This document shows positions 8,857 through 17,630 of a DNA stretch of 64,000 nt, piece by piece (positions within the stretch are counted from its first letter, which is position 1; each line of letters begins with the position of its first letter). The stretch is from the NCBI GenBank assembly GCA_963699085.1, contig CAVOTH010000004.1:1-64000 (forward strand), written 5' to 3'. Made by a program: the position numbers and the translations under genes. Under the pieces are notes generated by a model. It was not told the DNA's origin. It saw only the letters and a program-made list of their open reading frames with translations, and did not search any database. Source of the stretch: Bog-756 sp963699085 (GTDB lineage Bacteria > Actinomycetota > Acidimicrobiia > Acidimicrobiales > RAAP-2).

Positions 8857-8885
8857 CGGCCCAGTTGCAGCTGTTGGACCGTCAC
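8853..8885. terminator. Hairpin between convergent genes
   Basis: GTGACGG (8853-8859) pairs with CCGTCAC (8879-8885), extended inward by CCA/TGG after one mismatch. It covers the stop codon of the cyclase gene and faces the end of the convergent regulator gene at 8969. There is no T-run, so it would be a weak or factor-assisted bidirectional terminator. Confidence 0.4.
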
Positions 8886-8968
8886 CCAATTGCTGAATAT
8901 CGGTGGCCATCTGGCCAGAAGCCCCGGTGTCTGACACCTGAATCCGCCAGAACTCCTTGCCGGTAGAA

Positions 8969-9654
8969 TCACAGAGGGCCGATCACGCCTTCTCGTATGG
9001 CAATCACTACGGCCTCGAGTTTTGAATGGGCCCCGAGTTTTTGGATAATGCGTTGCGAGTGCGTGCGGGCTGTGTTGAGTGAGATGAAGAGCCTGTCAGC
9101 AGTTTCCTTGTCGGTTCCACCTTCAGCCATCACGTTGAGCACTTCCAGTTCACGCTTGCTCAAGTTTGCCTGACCTCGATCGTCGCGGCTTCCAACCTGT
9201 GGAATGAGCCGCAAAAGTATTGACGCGGCGATGAGCACGTCATCGGAATGGGCGGCTCGAATAACTGCCGAGTAAGTCGTCAACGGAACAGCGAGCTCCC
9301 GACGAATCCCGCGCACCCCACTTCGAAGGCACGCCGCGCCAGGCGCCCTTCGTCTCCTGAGCCCGTCAGCATCACTACGTGTGCCGTCGGATACTCCCGT
9401 TTCATTCTGGCCACGGCCGTCTCGCCATTGCCGTATGACAGCTGATAGTCCATGAGGATGACATCAGGACGGAGAAGTGCAACTTCTGAAACGGCATCGC
9501 CGACCGTTCCGACCACCCCGATGACCTCGATGTCCGTGCACCCATCGAGGAGGCGCCGAAGTCCTTCCGCCAAGATCGTGTGGCTGTCGACGACGAGAAC
9601 CCGAATCGGCGAGCACGAGGTCTCCAGCAATTGGCTAGACATTTTGTGACCCAT
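8969..9654 (-). CDS. NarL/LuxR-family response regulator, frame broken
   Basis: The N-terminal part (9654 down to about 9300) is a receiver: VLVVDSHTILAEGLRR, ILMDYQLS with the acceptor Asp, and MLTGSGDEG. It runs into a stop at 9280. The C-terminal part, in another frame, has PLTTYSAVIRAAHSDD and then a complete LuxR helix-turn-helix (LSKRELEVLNVMAEGG, TARTHSQRIIQKLGAHSK) ending at 8969. One base change near 9285-9305 would join them into a normal protein of about 225 residues. Starts at ATG 9654 or 9642 fit better than the upstream TTG at 9663. It is either an assembly indel or a recent pseudogene. The gene points against the kinase operon. Confidence 0.75.
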
Positions 9655-9866
9655 GTTGGTCAACGGCTGCCGTAGGTCCCGCCGGAATGCGCCTTATCGG
9701 GTGTGGATCCCCCCTGGTCGTGCCCGCGATCCGCATGGGCAAGATTTCGTATTCGAGGGAAAACCTGGGCCTGTTCATGACACGTTCCGCTCTCCGCGTC
9801 ACCAGGGTCCCGAGCGACTAATACTCTACGCCTGCCCAATCCTACCACATGGTGGGTGGAGCGGAG

Positions 9867-10655
9867 TCAGGTGGGCGGTGCCTCGCTCTCGGGTAACGAG
9901 TCCGACGAGGTCGGTCCCACATGTTGCACACGGGGTAGGGGGTCCAGTCCGATGATGGGCGTCGTCCCTTCAGCTATCCCGAGCGCCAATTCGGTAAGGC
10001 GCAGGTTGTGGTTCCTCGCATGGTTCCGGATGCGTTGAAACGAGCGGTCCATATCGAGTCCGGACGCCTCACTCACCTTGCCCTTGGCTTGCTCAATGAT
10101 GATCCGACTGTTGAGCGCCTCACCGAGTTGTCTGTTGAGCTCTGCCGCACTCACCGACGCCTGGTGCTGGATGATGGCAATGGTGGCCACGTCGGCGAGA
10201 GCCTGGGCTACCAGGACGTCCTCGGCCTGCAGCAACCCCGCCTCGACCCGGAACATGTTGAGCGCACCGACCGTCACATTTCGGAGATGCATCGGCAACG
10301 CGTACACAGAATTGATTCCGTCGTCCACTGCCCGTCGGGTGAATTGAGGCCAGCGGGCATCGACTGAGGAGAGCTCGAGACTCACGATTGGCTCGCCGGT
10401 GAGGAAGCATTCGACGCACGGACCCTCGTTCGCCTGGAGCTCGAACAGCTCGAGTCCCCGCATGGCGGCGCTGGACGAAGCCACCACCTGTAGTTCGCCA
10501 CCGGGCGTGGACAGCATCACCCCGGCCGAGTCAACGTCGAGGACCTCAACGCATCGGTCGCTGAGCACGGTCAGAACGTCGATGACATCAAATTCGTCGA
10601 CGAGATTGTCAGCCAGCTCGACGAGCGTTTGGGCCAGCAGGGCTTCGCGGGTCAT
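9867..10655 (-). CDS. GAF-ANTAR domain regulator
   Basis: The protein has 262 residues. An N-terminal GAF sensor (about 20-165) contains ANEGPCVECF and VYALPMHLR, and a C-terminal ANTAR domain (about 170-225) contains ALNSRIIIEQAKGKVSE and FQRIRNHARNHN. ANTAR domains bind paired hexaloop hairpins in RNA and suppress termination; GAF-ANTAR proteins are common in actinobacteria. The ATG at 10655 is preceded by GGAGGAGCG. A second GAF-ANTAR gene lies just upstream in the same direction, so the two are probably co-transcribed. The C-terminal 30 residues after the ANTAR domain are not conserved. The GAF ligand is unknown. Confidence 0.88.
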   Translation of the reverse strand: MTREALLAQTLVELADNLVDEFDVIDVLTVLSDRCVEVLDVDSAGVMLSTPGGELQVVASSSAAMRGLELFELQANEGPCVECFLTGEPIVSLELSSVDARWPQFTRRAVDDGINSVYALPMHLRNVTVGALNMFRVEAGLLQAEDVLVAQALADVATIAIIQHQASVSAAELNRQLGEALNSRIIIEQAKGKVSEASGLDMDRSFQRIRNHARNHNLRLTELALGIAEGTTPIIGLDPLPRVQHVGPTSSDSLPESEAPPT

Positions 10656-10721
10656 CGCTCCTCCGATCGAGGCGGTTCAGACTCGTTGGCAACGCGAGCG
10701 GGAGTGGGAGCCAATTGCAGA

Positions 10722-11474
10722 CTACTCATCGGGTTTCGCAGTCGTCCCGCGGACCGGTCCTATGGCCGTTACGCTGGCCAGACGGAGCTTTCGGTCGACG
10801 ACGTCCTGGCTGACCTCGTCAATGGAGCGTTCAGTCAGGAAGGCGTGGGCACGGAGCCTGACGAGTGCCTCGGTGACGCCGATCTCTTGTTGGACGGAGA
10901 CCATTCCTGCCGCTTGGTGCACGACGAAATGGAAGTTGGAACCCTTCTCGAGTTCTGCCGCGACGGAGCCGGGGGGAGCGTCGGCCTGGAGAGCAAGAAT
11001 CGTCCGGAAGGAGACGACGGCCATGAGCAAGGCATCGGTGTACTGCGTGTCCTCAAGGGGGCCGGGCAGGTCGCGGAAGAGCGTCACCGCTCCCAGGCGC
11101 ACAGCGCCGATCCGTAATGGGAAGGCGTACAGTGCCTGCACGCCGGCACGGATCGCCAGCGGGGCGAATGCCGGCCACCGGGTCGACGAGGAAGTGTCAA
11201 GCTCTGGCGCCAGGATGGGAGTGCCCCGCATGTGGGCATCGAGCGCCGGTCCCTCGCCCAAGGTGAACTGCAATTCGTCGAGGTAGGCGGCGATACCGTC
11301 GCTGGTACAGAGGGATCCCCGGGGAAGCGCGTCGGACAGGAGCATGATGCTGGCTCCGCTCGTCCCGGTGAGCTCGGCAGTCAACTCGCACAACAATAGG
11401 GTCCCCGAGCCCGTGAAGTCGTGGGACGCAAGTCGCTTTTGGATGGCGAACATCCGGTCGTCAGGTGCCGTCAC
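10722..11474 (-). CDS. GAF-ANTAR domain regulator (second copy)
   Basis: The protein has 250 residues with a GAF domain (about 15-160; LGEGPALDAHMRG, YAFPLRIGAVRLGA) and an ANTAR domain (about 175-230; FHFVVHQAAGMVSVQQ, EALVRLRAHAFLTERS). It is clearly diverged from its neighbour, so the pair is not a recent duplication. The open frame starts at GTG 11474, but that GTG has no good ribosome site. An ATG at 11530, with AGGAG seven bases before it, would read into this gene if the run of seven G at 11505-11511 (plus strand) were one base longer. The true start may therefore be 11530 and the G-run may be misread. Confidence 0.85.
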   Translation of the reverse strand: MTAPDDRMFAIQKRLASHDFTGSGTLLLCELTAELTGTSGASIMLLSDALPRGSLCTSDGIAAYLDELQFTLGEGPALDAHMRGTPILAPELDTSSSTRWPAFAPLAIRAGVQALYAFPLRIGAVRLGAVTLFRDLPGPLEDTQYTDALLMAVVSFRTILALQADAPPGSVAAELEKGSNFHFVVHQAAGMVSVQQEIGVTEALVRLRAHAFLTERSIDEVSQDVVDRKLRLASVTAIGPVRGTTAKPDE

Positions 11475-11797
11475 CGCCGCAACCTGTGAACATCGGGCGT
11501 ATGCGGGGGGGCCGGCTCGCCACGCGCCATCGATCTTCTCCTGGGTTCAGGGGAGACGCTCAACGAGGTCCGGATTCAGCGAGATTCGGCCGCAGGTGCG
11601 GCTAGCCCGACCTCACCCTACACTCGCAGGTCAGCGCGACGGCGGGGCTCGAAGACGGAGGAATGACATCGGCGAGGGAATCGAGATGTGCGGGGTCTTC
11701 TCTTCCACGATATGCGCTGACTCTCCTCGGGCAAATCGAGAGAGGGATCACTGGGGTAAGCCAGGACGGATCCACTTCGCCGGAGTCACATCGAGCG
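11475..11797. other. Intergenic region between divergent genes
   Basis: Apart from the possible extended start of the GAF-ANTAR gene (11530, minus strand), I see no gene. An ATG at 11663 has GGAGGA directly touching it, too close for a ribosome site, and its frame shows no protein character. The promoter of the rightward gene lies at the right end of this gap. Confidence 0.5.
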
Positions 11798-11826
11798 TTG
11801 ATTCCACCTTCCCTCGGTGGTAATAT
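11798..11826 (+). promoter_or_regulatory. Sigma-70-type promoter with internal palindrome
   Basis: TTGATT (11798-11803) and TAATAT (11821-11826) are separated by exactly 17 bases, a near-consensus promoter 87 bases before the GGDEF-EAL gene. The spacer is itself an inverted repeat, CCACC-7-GGTGG, filling 11804-11820 exactly. That is the place where a repressor would block RNA polymerase. Confidence 0.6.
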
Positions 11827-11912
11827 GATCGCGGCTTCACTGCGGGCATTGTGAACTAAGTCCTGACCGCCCAGACCCTGCGGCCACTGCGTGGCAAAAG
11901 GGGTTGTGGCAG

Positions 11913-13850
11913 ATGTCGGACGAGCAGCAACTGTCGGAAGTCCTCAGCGAATTCGCCCGGACCTTGGTGACGGATTTCCCGATTCACGGAATTCTGGATC
12001 ATCTGGTGAAGCGCATCGTCGATGTTCTTCCGGTTTCGGCGGCGGGAGTGACGTTGATCGCTCCAGATGCAAGCCCACGTTACGTCGCCGCATCGGACGA
12101 CGCCGCACTTTGCTTCGAACGACTTCAATCAGAGCTCGGGGAGGGCCCATGTCTCGTGGCCTTTCAGACGGGCGACGCCGTGGCGACACCAGACTTGCGA
12201 TCGGAGGATCGCTTTCCGAGGTTCACGAAGCGTGCGCTGTCGGAGGGTCTCCGTGCAGTCTTTGCGTTCCCGCTCAATAACGGGCAAAACCGTATGGGGG
12301 CACTTGATCTCTATGGGACAGATCCCGGACCCCTGGATACCAGGTCCATGAGCGCAGCTCACACCCTGGCCGATGTGGCCTCTGCATACATGTGCAATGC
12401 GCAAACGCGAGCAGACCTCCAAGAATCCTCAGACAAGGCTCGGGAAACTGCATTGCACGATCCACTGACTGGGCTTCCCAATCGAACTCTCTTGCTGGAA
12501 CGGTTGGATCATGCCGTTGATCGCGGGCGGCGTTCGGGGATGATCTCCGCCGTTCTCTTTGCCGACCTCGACGAATTCAAACAGATCAACGATCTCCATG
12601 GGCATCTTGTCGGAGACGAACTACTCGTCGCCATCAGCGAGCGTCTGACCGCGGCGCTGCGCCCCGGCGACACGTTGGCCAGGCTTTCAGGCGATGAATT
12701 CATCATTCTCTGTGAAGATCTCGGTAGTCCAGCAGAGGCCGACGGAATCGCGGCACGTCTGGTCGATGCGGTAGCTGCGCCGTGTGTTTTGTCGTGTGCA
12801 CAAGTCGAGGTGACCGCCAGCGTGGGCATTGCTTTTTCGGGAAACAGCGATCAAAGCTCCGAGCAGGTGCTTCAGGAGGCGGACACTGCGATGTACCAGG
12901 CAAAGCGGAGGGGCGGGGCGCGACATCAAACGGTCGATGCGCGCGAGCAGCATCTGGCCGGACAGCGGATCAACCTCGAGCGCGATCTCCACGGTGCATT
13001 GCAAAGAGGGGAGTTGCGCTCCCACTACCAGCCGATCGTCGATACGGCCACCTGTCGGATGGTTGGGGCTGAGGCGCTCCTGCGATGGGTACACCCCACC
13101 CGGGGTCTGGTGCCGCCCACACTTGCCATCCCGCTGGCTGAGCGCTCAGGGCTCATCGGTGACATCGGTCATTGGATCCTCGATCAGGCTTGTAGGGATC
13201 GGCACAACTGGATACGTCTCAACCAAGCGAGTGAGCTGGCAATTGCGGTCAATGTATCGGCCACCCAACTCATGTCGCCGGGATTCACAGCTTCAGTCGA
13301 ATCTGTTCTCGCCACAACAGACACCGACCCCCGCTTGGTCACGCTCGAGGTGACCGAGAGTGTATTGATCCAGGACAGCGAACAGGCTCTTGTAGTTCTG
13401 GACGAGTTAAAGCGCATTGGGGTCACGCTTGCTCTTGATGATTTTGGCACTGGGTATTCATCACTCAATTATCTCAAGAGATTTCCCATTGATGTCGTTA
13501 AGATTGACCAGGGATTTGTGTCAGATCTGGAATGGAAGTCCGTGAGTTACTCAATCGTCGCCGCAGTCGTCGATTTGGCGCATGTCCTCGGCATGACGGT
13601 GGTGGCCGAGGGAGTCGAGAACATCGACCAGCTCAATGATCTGGATTCAGTCGGCTGTGACCAGTGTCAGGGCTACTACTTGGCGCGTCCCATGTCCGAT
13701 GACGCTCTGGAGTCACTCATCCAACGACCCCACCCAAATGGAGGCGTCTATCTGCCGGCAGTCGCCTCAGCGGATCCTCCTCGTGCCGGTGATCCTGTGG
13801 TCGCCGCATTCGGAAAGTGTGAGGAGATTCCCGCGCCGATCCAGGGCTGA
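11913..13850 (+). CDS. GAF-GGDEF-EAL protein (c-di-GMP turnover)
   Basis: The protein has 645 residues and no membrane segment. A GAF domain (about 15-160) resembles those of the upstream ANTAR proteins (LGEGPCLVAFQTG, VFAFPLNN). The GGDEF domain (about 175-330) begins HDPLTGLPNR but has SGDEF at 259-263, so the first Gly is Ser, which often weakens or removes cyclase activity. The EAL domain (about 350-605) has EALLRW with Glu387, DDFGTGYSS and VAEGVEN, consistent with an active phosphodiesterase. I predict net c-di-GMP breakdown, possibly with GTP sensed by the altered GGDEF. ATG 11913 is chosen over TTG 11904 because AAAAGGGG is spaced correctly for it. Confidence 0.92.
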   Translation: MSDEQQLSEVLSEFARTLVTDFPIHGILDHLVKRIVDVLPVSAAGVTLIAPDASPRYVAASDDAALCFERLQSELGEGPCLVAFQTGDAVATPDLRSEDRFPRFTKRALSEGLRAVFAFPLNNGQNRMGALDLYGTDPGPLDTRSMSAAHTLADVASAYMCNAQTRADLQESSDKARETALHDPLTGLPNRTLLLERLDHAVDRGRRSGMISAVLFADLDEFKQINDLHGHLVGDELLVAISERLTAALRPGDTLARLSGDEFIILCEDLGSPAEADGIAARLVDAVAAPCVLSCAQVEVTASVGIAFSGNSDQSSEQVLQEADTAMYQAKRRGGARHQTVDAREQHLAGQRINLERDLHGALQRGELRSHYQPIVDTATCRMVGAEALLRWVHPTRGLVPPTLAIPLAERSGLIGDIGHWILDQACRDRHNWIRLNQASELAIAVNVSATQLMSPGFTASVESVLATTDTDPRLVTLEVTESVLIQDSEQALVVLDELKRIGVTLALDDFGTGYSSLNYLKRFPIDVVKIDQGFVSDLEWKSVSYSIVAAVVDLAHVLGMTVVAEGVENIDQLNDLDSVGCDQCQGYYLARPMSDDALESLIQRPHPNGGVYLPAVASADPPRAGDPVVAAFGKCEEIPAPIQG

Positions 13851-13927
13851 CCGGCCGGGTGATCGGGACAGAATATGTGGGCGCGACTGGAGGTCAAGGC
13901 ATTCGCGCCGTAGGGTCTGACTAGCGC

Positions 13928-16324
13928 ATGTGCCTCGTACCTCGGTTTCGCCCACGCTTCCGCGCCGTGCTCGTCTTCCTCGTGGGGGCGTCCGTCGTCA
14001 CCGCCTGCCTTCCCGCAGGAGGAGTCGACGCCGCCGGTGCAGCCGGTGGACCCGTCCACCGGGCTTCGTCCCATGCGGGCGGTAGGTCCCTCCGCCGAAC
14101 TCCCTCCCATTCGGTGATCCTTCGGAATCTCCAGGGGTCGCCGACCATCACCGAGACATGGTCGACCGGGCCGCTCGACGACGCCGGCATGCCAATCGCC
14201 GAGTCGTCGCCGGTGCCGATGACTCTGGATGGGCAACCGTCAGTGGTCGTGGGCGACCGTGAGGGAAACCTCTTCGGATTCGAGCTCGCGGGAGCCAACC
14301 CGTCGACGCCACCGGCCCTACCGACGCCCGTGGTACCGGCCGGTTGGACCAACGTGCACGCCAACGCCCCCATCGACTCGACGCCCTCGGTCGCCACGGT
14401 GAGCGGAGGAACCCAAGCCGTCATCGTCGGCTCCGGCAACGACGCATTTCCCGTGGGAGGCGCGTACCAGTCCTATGGGTCCAATGGCGCGCTGCGCTGG
14501 ATCACGTCTGTGGTGAATCCGTCATCGGACAGCGCACCCTACGGCGGGGTCTTCGCCGGTGTCGCCGTCGGAACACTCCAGGCTGCGGACACCGATGGTC
14601 CCTCGGCCGTGGCCGGCTCACTCGGGCAGGTGGCCGACGCCCTCGACGTATCGTCCGGATCGGTGCTCCCTGGCTGGCCCTTCCTGAACACCGACAGCAC
14701 CCACGCTACCGATGCGCTCGCCGACCTCTACGGCACGGGGCGAGACGAGGTGATCGAAGCCTCCGACCAATCGGCTGGGGTGGCCGACGGGCAGACATAC
14801 CAGAGCGGCGGTGCACTGCGGGTGCTGTCAGGGACCGGCAACGTGATCTGTCGGACCTTCACCGACCAGGTCCTCGACTCGTCACCCGCCGTCGGTGGCT
14901 TCCTGTTCGGCGGCGCCGCCGGGATCGTCGACGGGACAGGAGATTATTTCTCCGGAGCGGCCGATACCGACTCGGTGATCGCCTACAACACCAACTGCCA
15001 GCCGGTGTGGAGGTCCCAGTTGGACGGCAACACATTTTCGTCGCCGGCCCTGTCCGACGTCATGGGAAACGGGTCGCTGCAGGTGGTGACGGGGACGGAC
15101 ACCGGAACAGCGGGCTCGGTGTATGCACTCGACGGAGCGACCGGTGCGACGCTCTGGTCGACGGCGCTTCCCGAGCGGGTCATCGGGTCGGTGACCACCG
15201 CCGACCTGTTCGATCAGGGCTATGACGACGTCCTCGCACCAACCATCGATGGGCTCTACATCCTCGATGGCAAGACCGGGTCGATCGTCACCGAACTCGA
15301 CGGTGCCGGCGATGGGAACTTGGGTATACAGAACTCGCCGCTCGTCACCGACGACCCCAACGGAACGGTCGGCATCACCCTTGCCGGCTACATAGGGCCC
15401 AATCTCGCTGGCCGTATCGACCACTTCGAGATCGCCGACTCCGACGGCGCGGAGGCCGTGGGTCCCGGATCGTGGCCCATGTTCCACCACGATCCACAGC
15501 TGACTGGGGACGCCGGCGGCACCCCCGCACTGGGATCGGTCCCCGCGTGCTCGATCCCTGACGCGGCTTTCGGGGGTTACGACCTGGTGGCCGCCGACGG
15601 CGGCGTCATGTCCTACCCGAGTCCCGGTCAACCCTTCTGTGGTTCCACCGGAGGGGAACACCTCAACAAACCGGTGGTCGGGATGGCCATGGCCCCATCG
15701 ATCGGCGGGTACTGGCTCGTCGCCTCCGACGGCGGCATATTCGCCTATGGCGACGCCGGCTTCCACGGCTCCATGGGAGGGATCCCCCTCAACCAACCGA
15801 TCGTCGGTATGACGGCCACGCCGGACGGGGGCGGCTATTGGCTCGTCGCCTCCGACGGTGGCGTCTTCGCCTTCGGCGACGCCGCCTTCTACGGTTCGAT
15901 GGGAGGGACCCACCTCAACCAACCGATCGTCGGAATGGCCTCGACGGCGGACGGCGACGGCTACTGGCTGGTGGCGTCCGACGGCGGGGTTTTCGCCTTC
16001 GGCAGCGCCCGCTTCGACGGCTCGCTCGGTGGGCGCCACCTGAACCGACCGATCGTGGGCATGGCCCGCGATCCGAACTCCGGCGGCTATTGGATGGTCG
16101 CATCCGACGGTGGGATCTTCTCCTTTGGAGGAGCCCCGTTCTACGGTTCGACCGGCCAGGAGGTGTTGGCCGCCCCGGCCACCGGCATGGCCGCCACGGC
16201 GGACGGCTCCGGCTATCGAGTCACCGCGGGGGACGGCGGGATCTTCAGCTTCGACGCGCCGTTCTTCGGGTCGGCGGGCGGCGAGACCCTGGTGGCCCCC
16301 GTGACCGGGATGGCCGGGTACTGA
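13928..16324 (+). CDS. Secreted beta-propeller lipoprotein with six 42-residue repeats
   Basis: The 798-residue protein starts with basic residues, then a hydrophobic stretch ending VVTAC, a good lipobox, so it is probably a lipid-anchored surface protein. Residues about 75-530 carry FG-GAP/PQQ-like propeller features (repeated DGATGATLW- and GDGNLG-type strands). Residues about 550-798 are six repeats of about 42 residues with the pattern GYWLVASDGG-F-FGDA-FYGS-GG--LN-PIVGM. The same repeat occurs in the minus-strand gene ending at 54356. TAGGGT at 13911-13916 may be its -10 box. The function is unknown; adhesion or cell-surface carbohydrate binding is possible. GC is typical of the housekeeping part, so this gene marks the right edge of the signalling island. 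Confidence 0.75.
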   Translation: MCLVPRFRPRFRAVLVFLVGASVVTACLPAGGVDAAGAAGGPVHRASSHAGGRSLRRTPSHSVILRNLQGSPTITETWSTGPLDDAGMPIAESSPVPMTLDGQPSVVVGDREGNLFGFELAGANPSTPPALPTPVVPAGWTNVHANAPIDSTPSVATVSGGTQAVIVGSGNDAFPVGGAYQSYGSNGALRWITSVVNPSSDSAPYGGVFAGVAVGTLQAADTDGPSAVAGSLGQVADALDVSSGSVLPGWPFLNTDSTHATDALADLYGTGRDEVIEASDQSAGVADGQTYQSGGALRVLSGTGNVICRTFTDQVLDSSPAVGGFLFGGAAGIVDGTGDYFSGAADTDSVIAYNTNCQPVWRSQLDGNTFSSPALSDVMGNGSLQVVTGTDTGTAGSVYALDGATGATLWSTALPERVIGSVTTADLFDQGYDDVLAPTIDGLYILDGKTGSIVTELDGAGDGNLGIQNSPLVTDDPNGTVGITLAGYIGPNLAGRIDHFEIADSDGAEAVGPGSWPMFHHDPQLTGDAGGTPALGSVPACSIPDAAFGGYDLVAADGGVMSYPSPGQPFCGSTGGEHLNKPVVGMAMAPSIGGYWLVASDGGIFAYGDAGFHGSMGGIPLNQPIVGMTATPDGGGYWLVASDGGVFAFGDAAFYGSMGGTHLNQPIVGMASTADGDGYWLVASDGGVFAFGSARFDGSLGGRHLNRPIVGMARDPNSGGYWMVASDGGIFSFGGAPFYGSTGQEVLAAPATGMAATADGSGYRVTAGDGGIFSFDAPFFGSAGGETLVAPVTGMAGY

Positions 16325-16410
16325 TTCCCCGTGCGCTGACCACCGGGTGGAAGGGCTGGGGCTGAGCCGCAAGGTCGCCACCGGCCGGAAACCAGGGGTC
16401 GGCAACCGCG

Positions 16411-16416
16411 TAGACT
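16411..16416 (+). promoter_or_regulatory. -10 box TAGACT of the parA gene
   Basis: TAGACT ends six bases before the GTG start at 16423 and there is no Shine-Dalgarno site. The transcript would therefore begin at or next to the start codon (leaderless). No clear -35 is seen. Confidence 0.5.
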
Positions 16417-16422
16417 CCACGC

Positions 16423-17208
16423 GTGACCGACGTCCTGGCCGTGGCCAATCAGAAGGGCGGTGTGGCGAAGACCACTACCGTGCACTCGCTCGGTGTGGCC
16501 TCGGCCGAGCTGGGGCGTCGCACCCTGGTCGTCGACCTCGACCCCCAGGCGTGCCTCACCTTTTCGCTGGGATTCGACCCCGACAAACTGGAACGCTCAT
16601 TGCACGACGTCTTCGTCCGACGCACGGGTGTTGCCGAGGTGACGCTGCCGGTACCCGGGGTAGGCGGACTCGACCTGTTGCCCGCCACGATCGACCTGGC
16701 CGGCTCGGAGGTCCATCTCCTGACGAGGACAGGGCGGGAGCACGTGCTGGCCAGGGCACTCGAGCCCGTACTCGACGGATACGACCTCGTGTTGATCGAC
16801 TGCCCTCCCTCGTTGGGGGTGCTGACCATAAACGGTCTCACGGCGGCCCGGTCAGTGCTCATCCCGCTGCAGTGCGAGGCACTGTCTCACCGGGGAGTGG
16901 GCCAGCTCCTCGAGACCATCGAGGACGTGCGGGCCTTCGCCAATGGCGACCTCACCGTGCGCGGCGTCATCGCCACCATGTACGACGACCGCACCAAGCA
17001 CTCCCGCCACATCTTCGAGGAAGTGCAGACTCGCTACGGCATACCGGTGCTGCAGCCACCGGTGCGGAAGTCGATCCGTTTCGCCGAGGCTCCGGCCCGC
17101 GGCAAGTCGATCCTGCAGCATGCACCGAACTCGCCGGGCGCCCAGGCCTATCGAGCCATCGCCGCGGCGCTGCTCGAACCTGGTGTGGTGGCCGGCGCGC
17201 CGAGCTGA
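16423..17208 (+). CDS. ParA/Soj-family ATPase
   Basis: The protein has 261 residues. KGGVAKTTT near residue 13 is the deviant Walker A motif of ParA/MinD proteins. VVDLDPQA and VLIDCPPSLGVLT are the other nucleotide-contact motifs, and the C-terminal region has the usual APARGKSI. Family members position chromosomes, plasmids or protein complexes by ATP-driven dimer cycling on DNA. No parB or parS site follows. Instead it is coupled by TGATG to a zinc-ribbon protein, so it is more likely an orphan ParA with a special cargo than the main chromosome-partition gene. Confidence 0.9.
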   Translation: MTDVLAVANQKGGVAKTTTVHSLGVASAELGRRTLVVDLDPQACLTFSLGFDPDKLERSLHDVFVRRTGVAEVTLPVPGVGGLDLLPATIDLAGSEVHLLTRTGREHVLARALEPVLDGYDLVLIDCPPSLGVLTINGLTAARSVLIPLQCEALSHRGVGQLLETIEDVRAFANGDLTVRGVIATMYDDRTKHSRHIFEEVQTRYGIPVLQPPVRKSIRFAEAPARGKSILQHAPNSPGAQAYRAIAAALLEPGVVAGAPS

Positions 17209-17630
17209 TGACAGGCGGGTCTGATCCCCTGGGCAAGCGGGCGCTCTATTGGATGCCGGTCGAGGCTGAGGCGGAGGTCGACGACGCCGCCGCTGATCGG
17301 TACCACCGGACGGACACCGGCCATCCGTCGGCTGGCCGAACCCCACATGCCCGCCCGGCCGGCAGACGAGCGCTCTTCTCAGATGCCACGCCGGCAGACG
17401 AGCCCGAGCCGGAGCTGGCCACGGCGACCGCCACCGACCCGCGTCCACGTACGGGGATATTGGCAGTCGCCTGTTCAACATGCGGGTCGGTCACCCGGGT
17501 AGGGGCTATCGAGTTCCTGATATTGCAGCTCCCGGTAGGGGTATGGCTGCCGCGGCGCACCTACGACCGGTGGATGACCTGCCCGTCGTGCCGGCGCCGT
17601 ACGTGGACAAGTGTGACGCTCCGCCGGTGA
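17208..17630 (+). CDS. Small zinc-ribbon protein next to ParA
   Basis: The 140-residue product has a disordered, acidic, Pro/Ala-rich first 85 residues and a C-terminal CxxC...CxxC ribbon (CSTCGS and CPSCRR). The ATG at 17208 overlaps the parA stop, and its own stop overlaps the DedA start, so all three genes are translationally coupled. I do not recognise a named family. A role as a partner or cargo adaptor for the ParA ATPase is an inference from position only. Confidence 0.7.
   Translation: MTGGSDPLGKRALYWMPVEAEAEVDDAAADRYHRTDTGHPSAGRTPHARPAGRRALFSDATPADEPEPELATATATDPRPRTGILAVACSTCGSVTRVGAIEFLILQLPVGVWLPRRTYDRWMTCPSCRRRTWTSVTLRR

Noticed and set aside
11663..11854. Small gene with GGAGGA before its ATG
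   Set aside because: The GGAGGA directly abuts the ATG, leaving no spacer, and the product has no protein-like pattern. It overlaps the promoter of the next gene.
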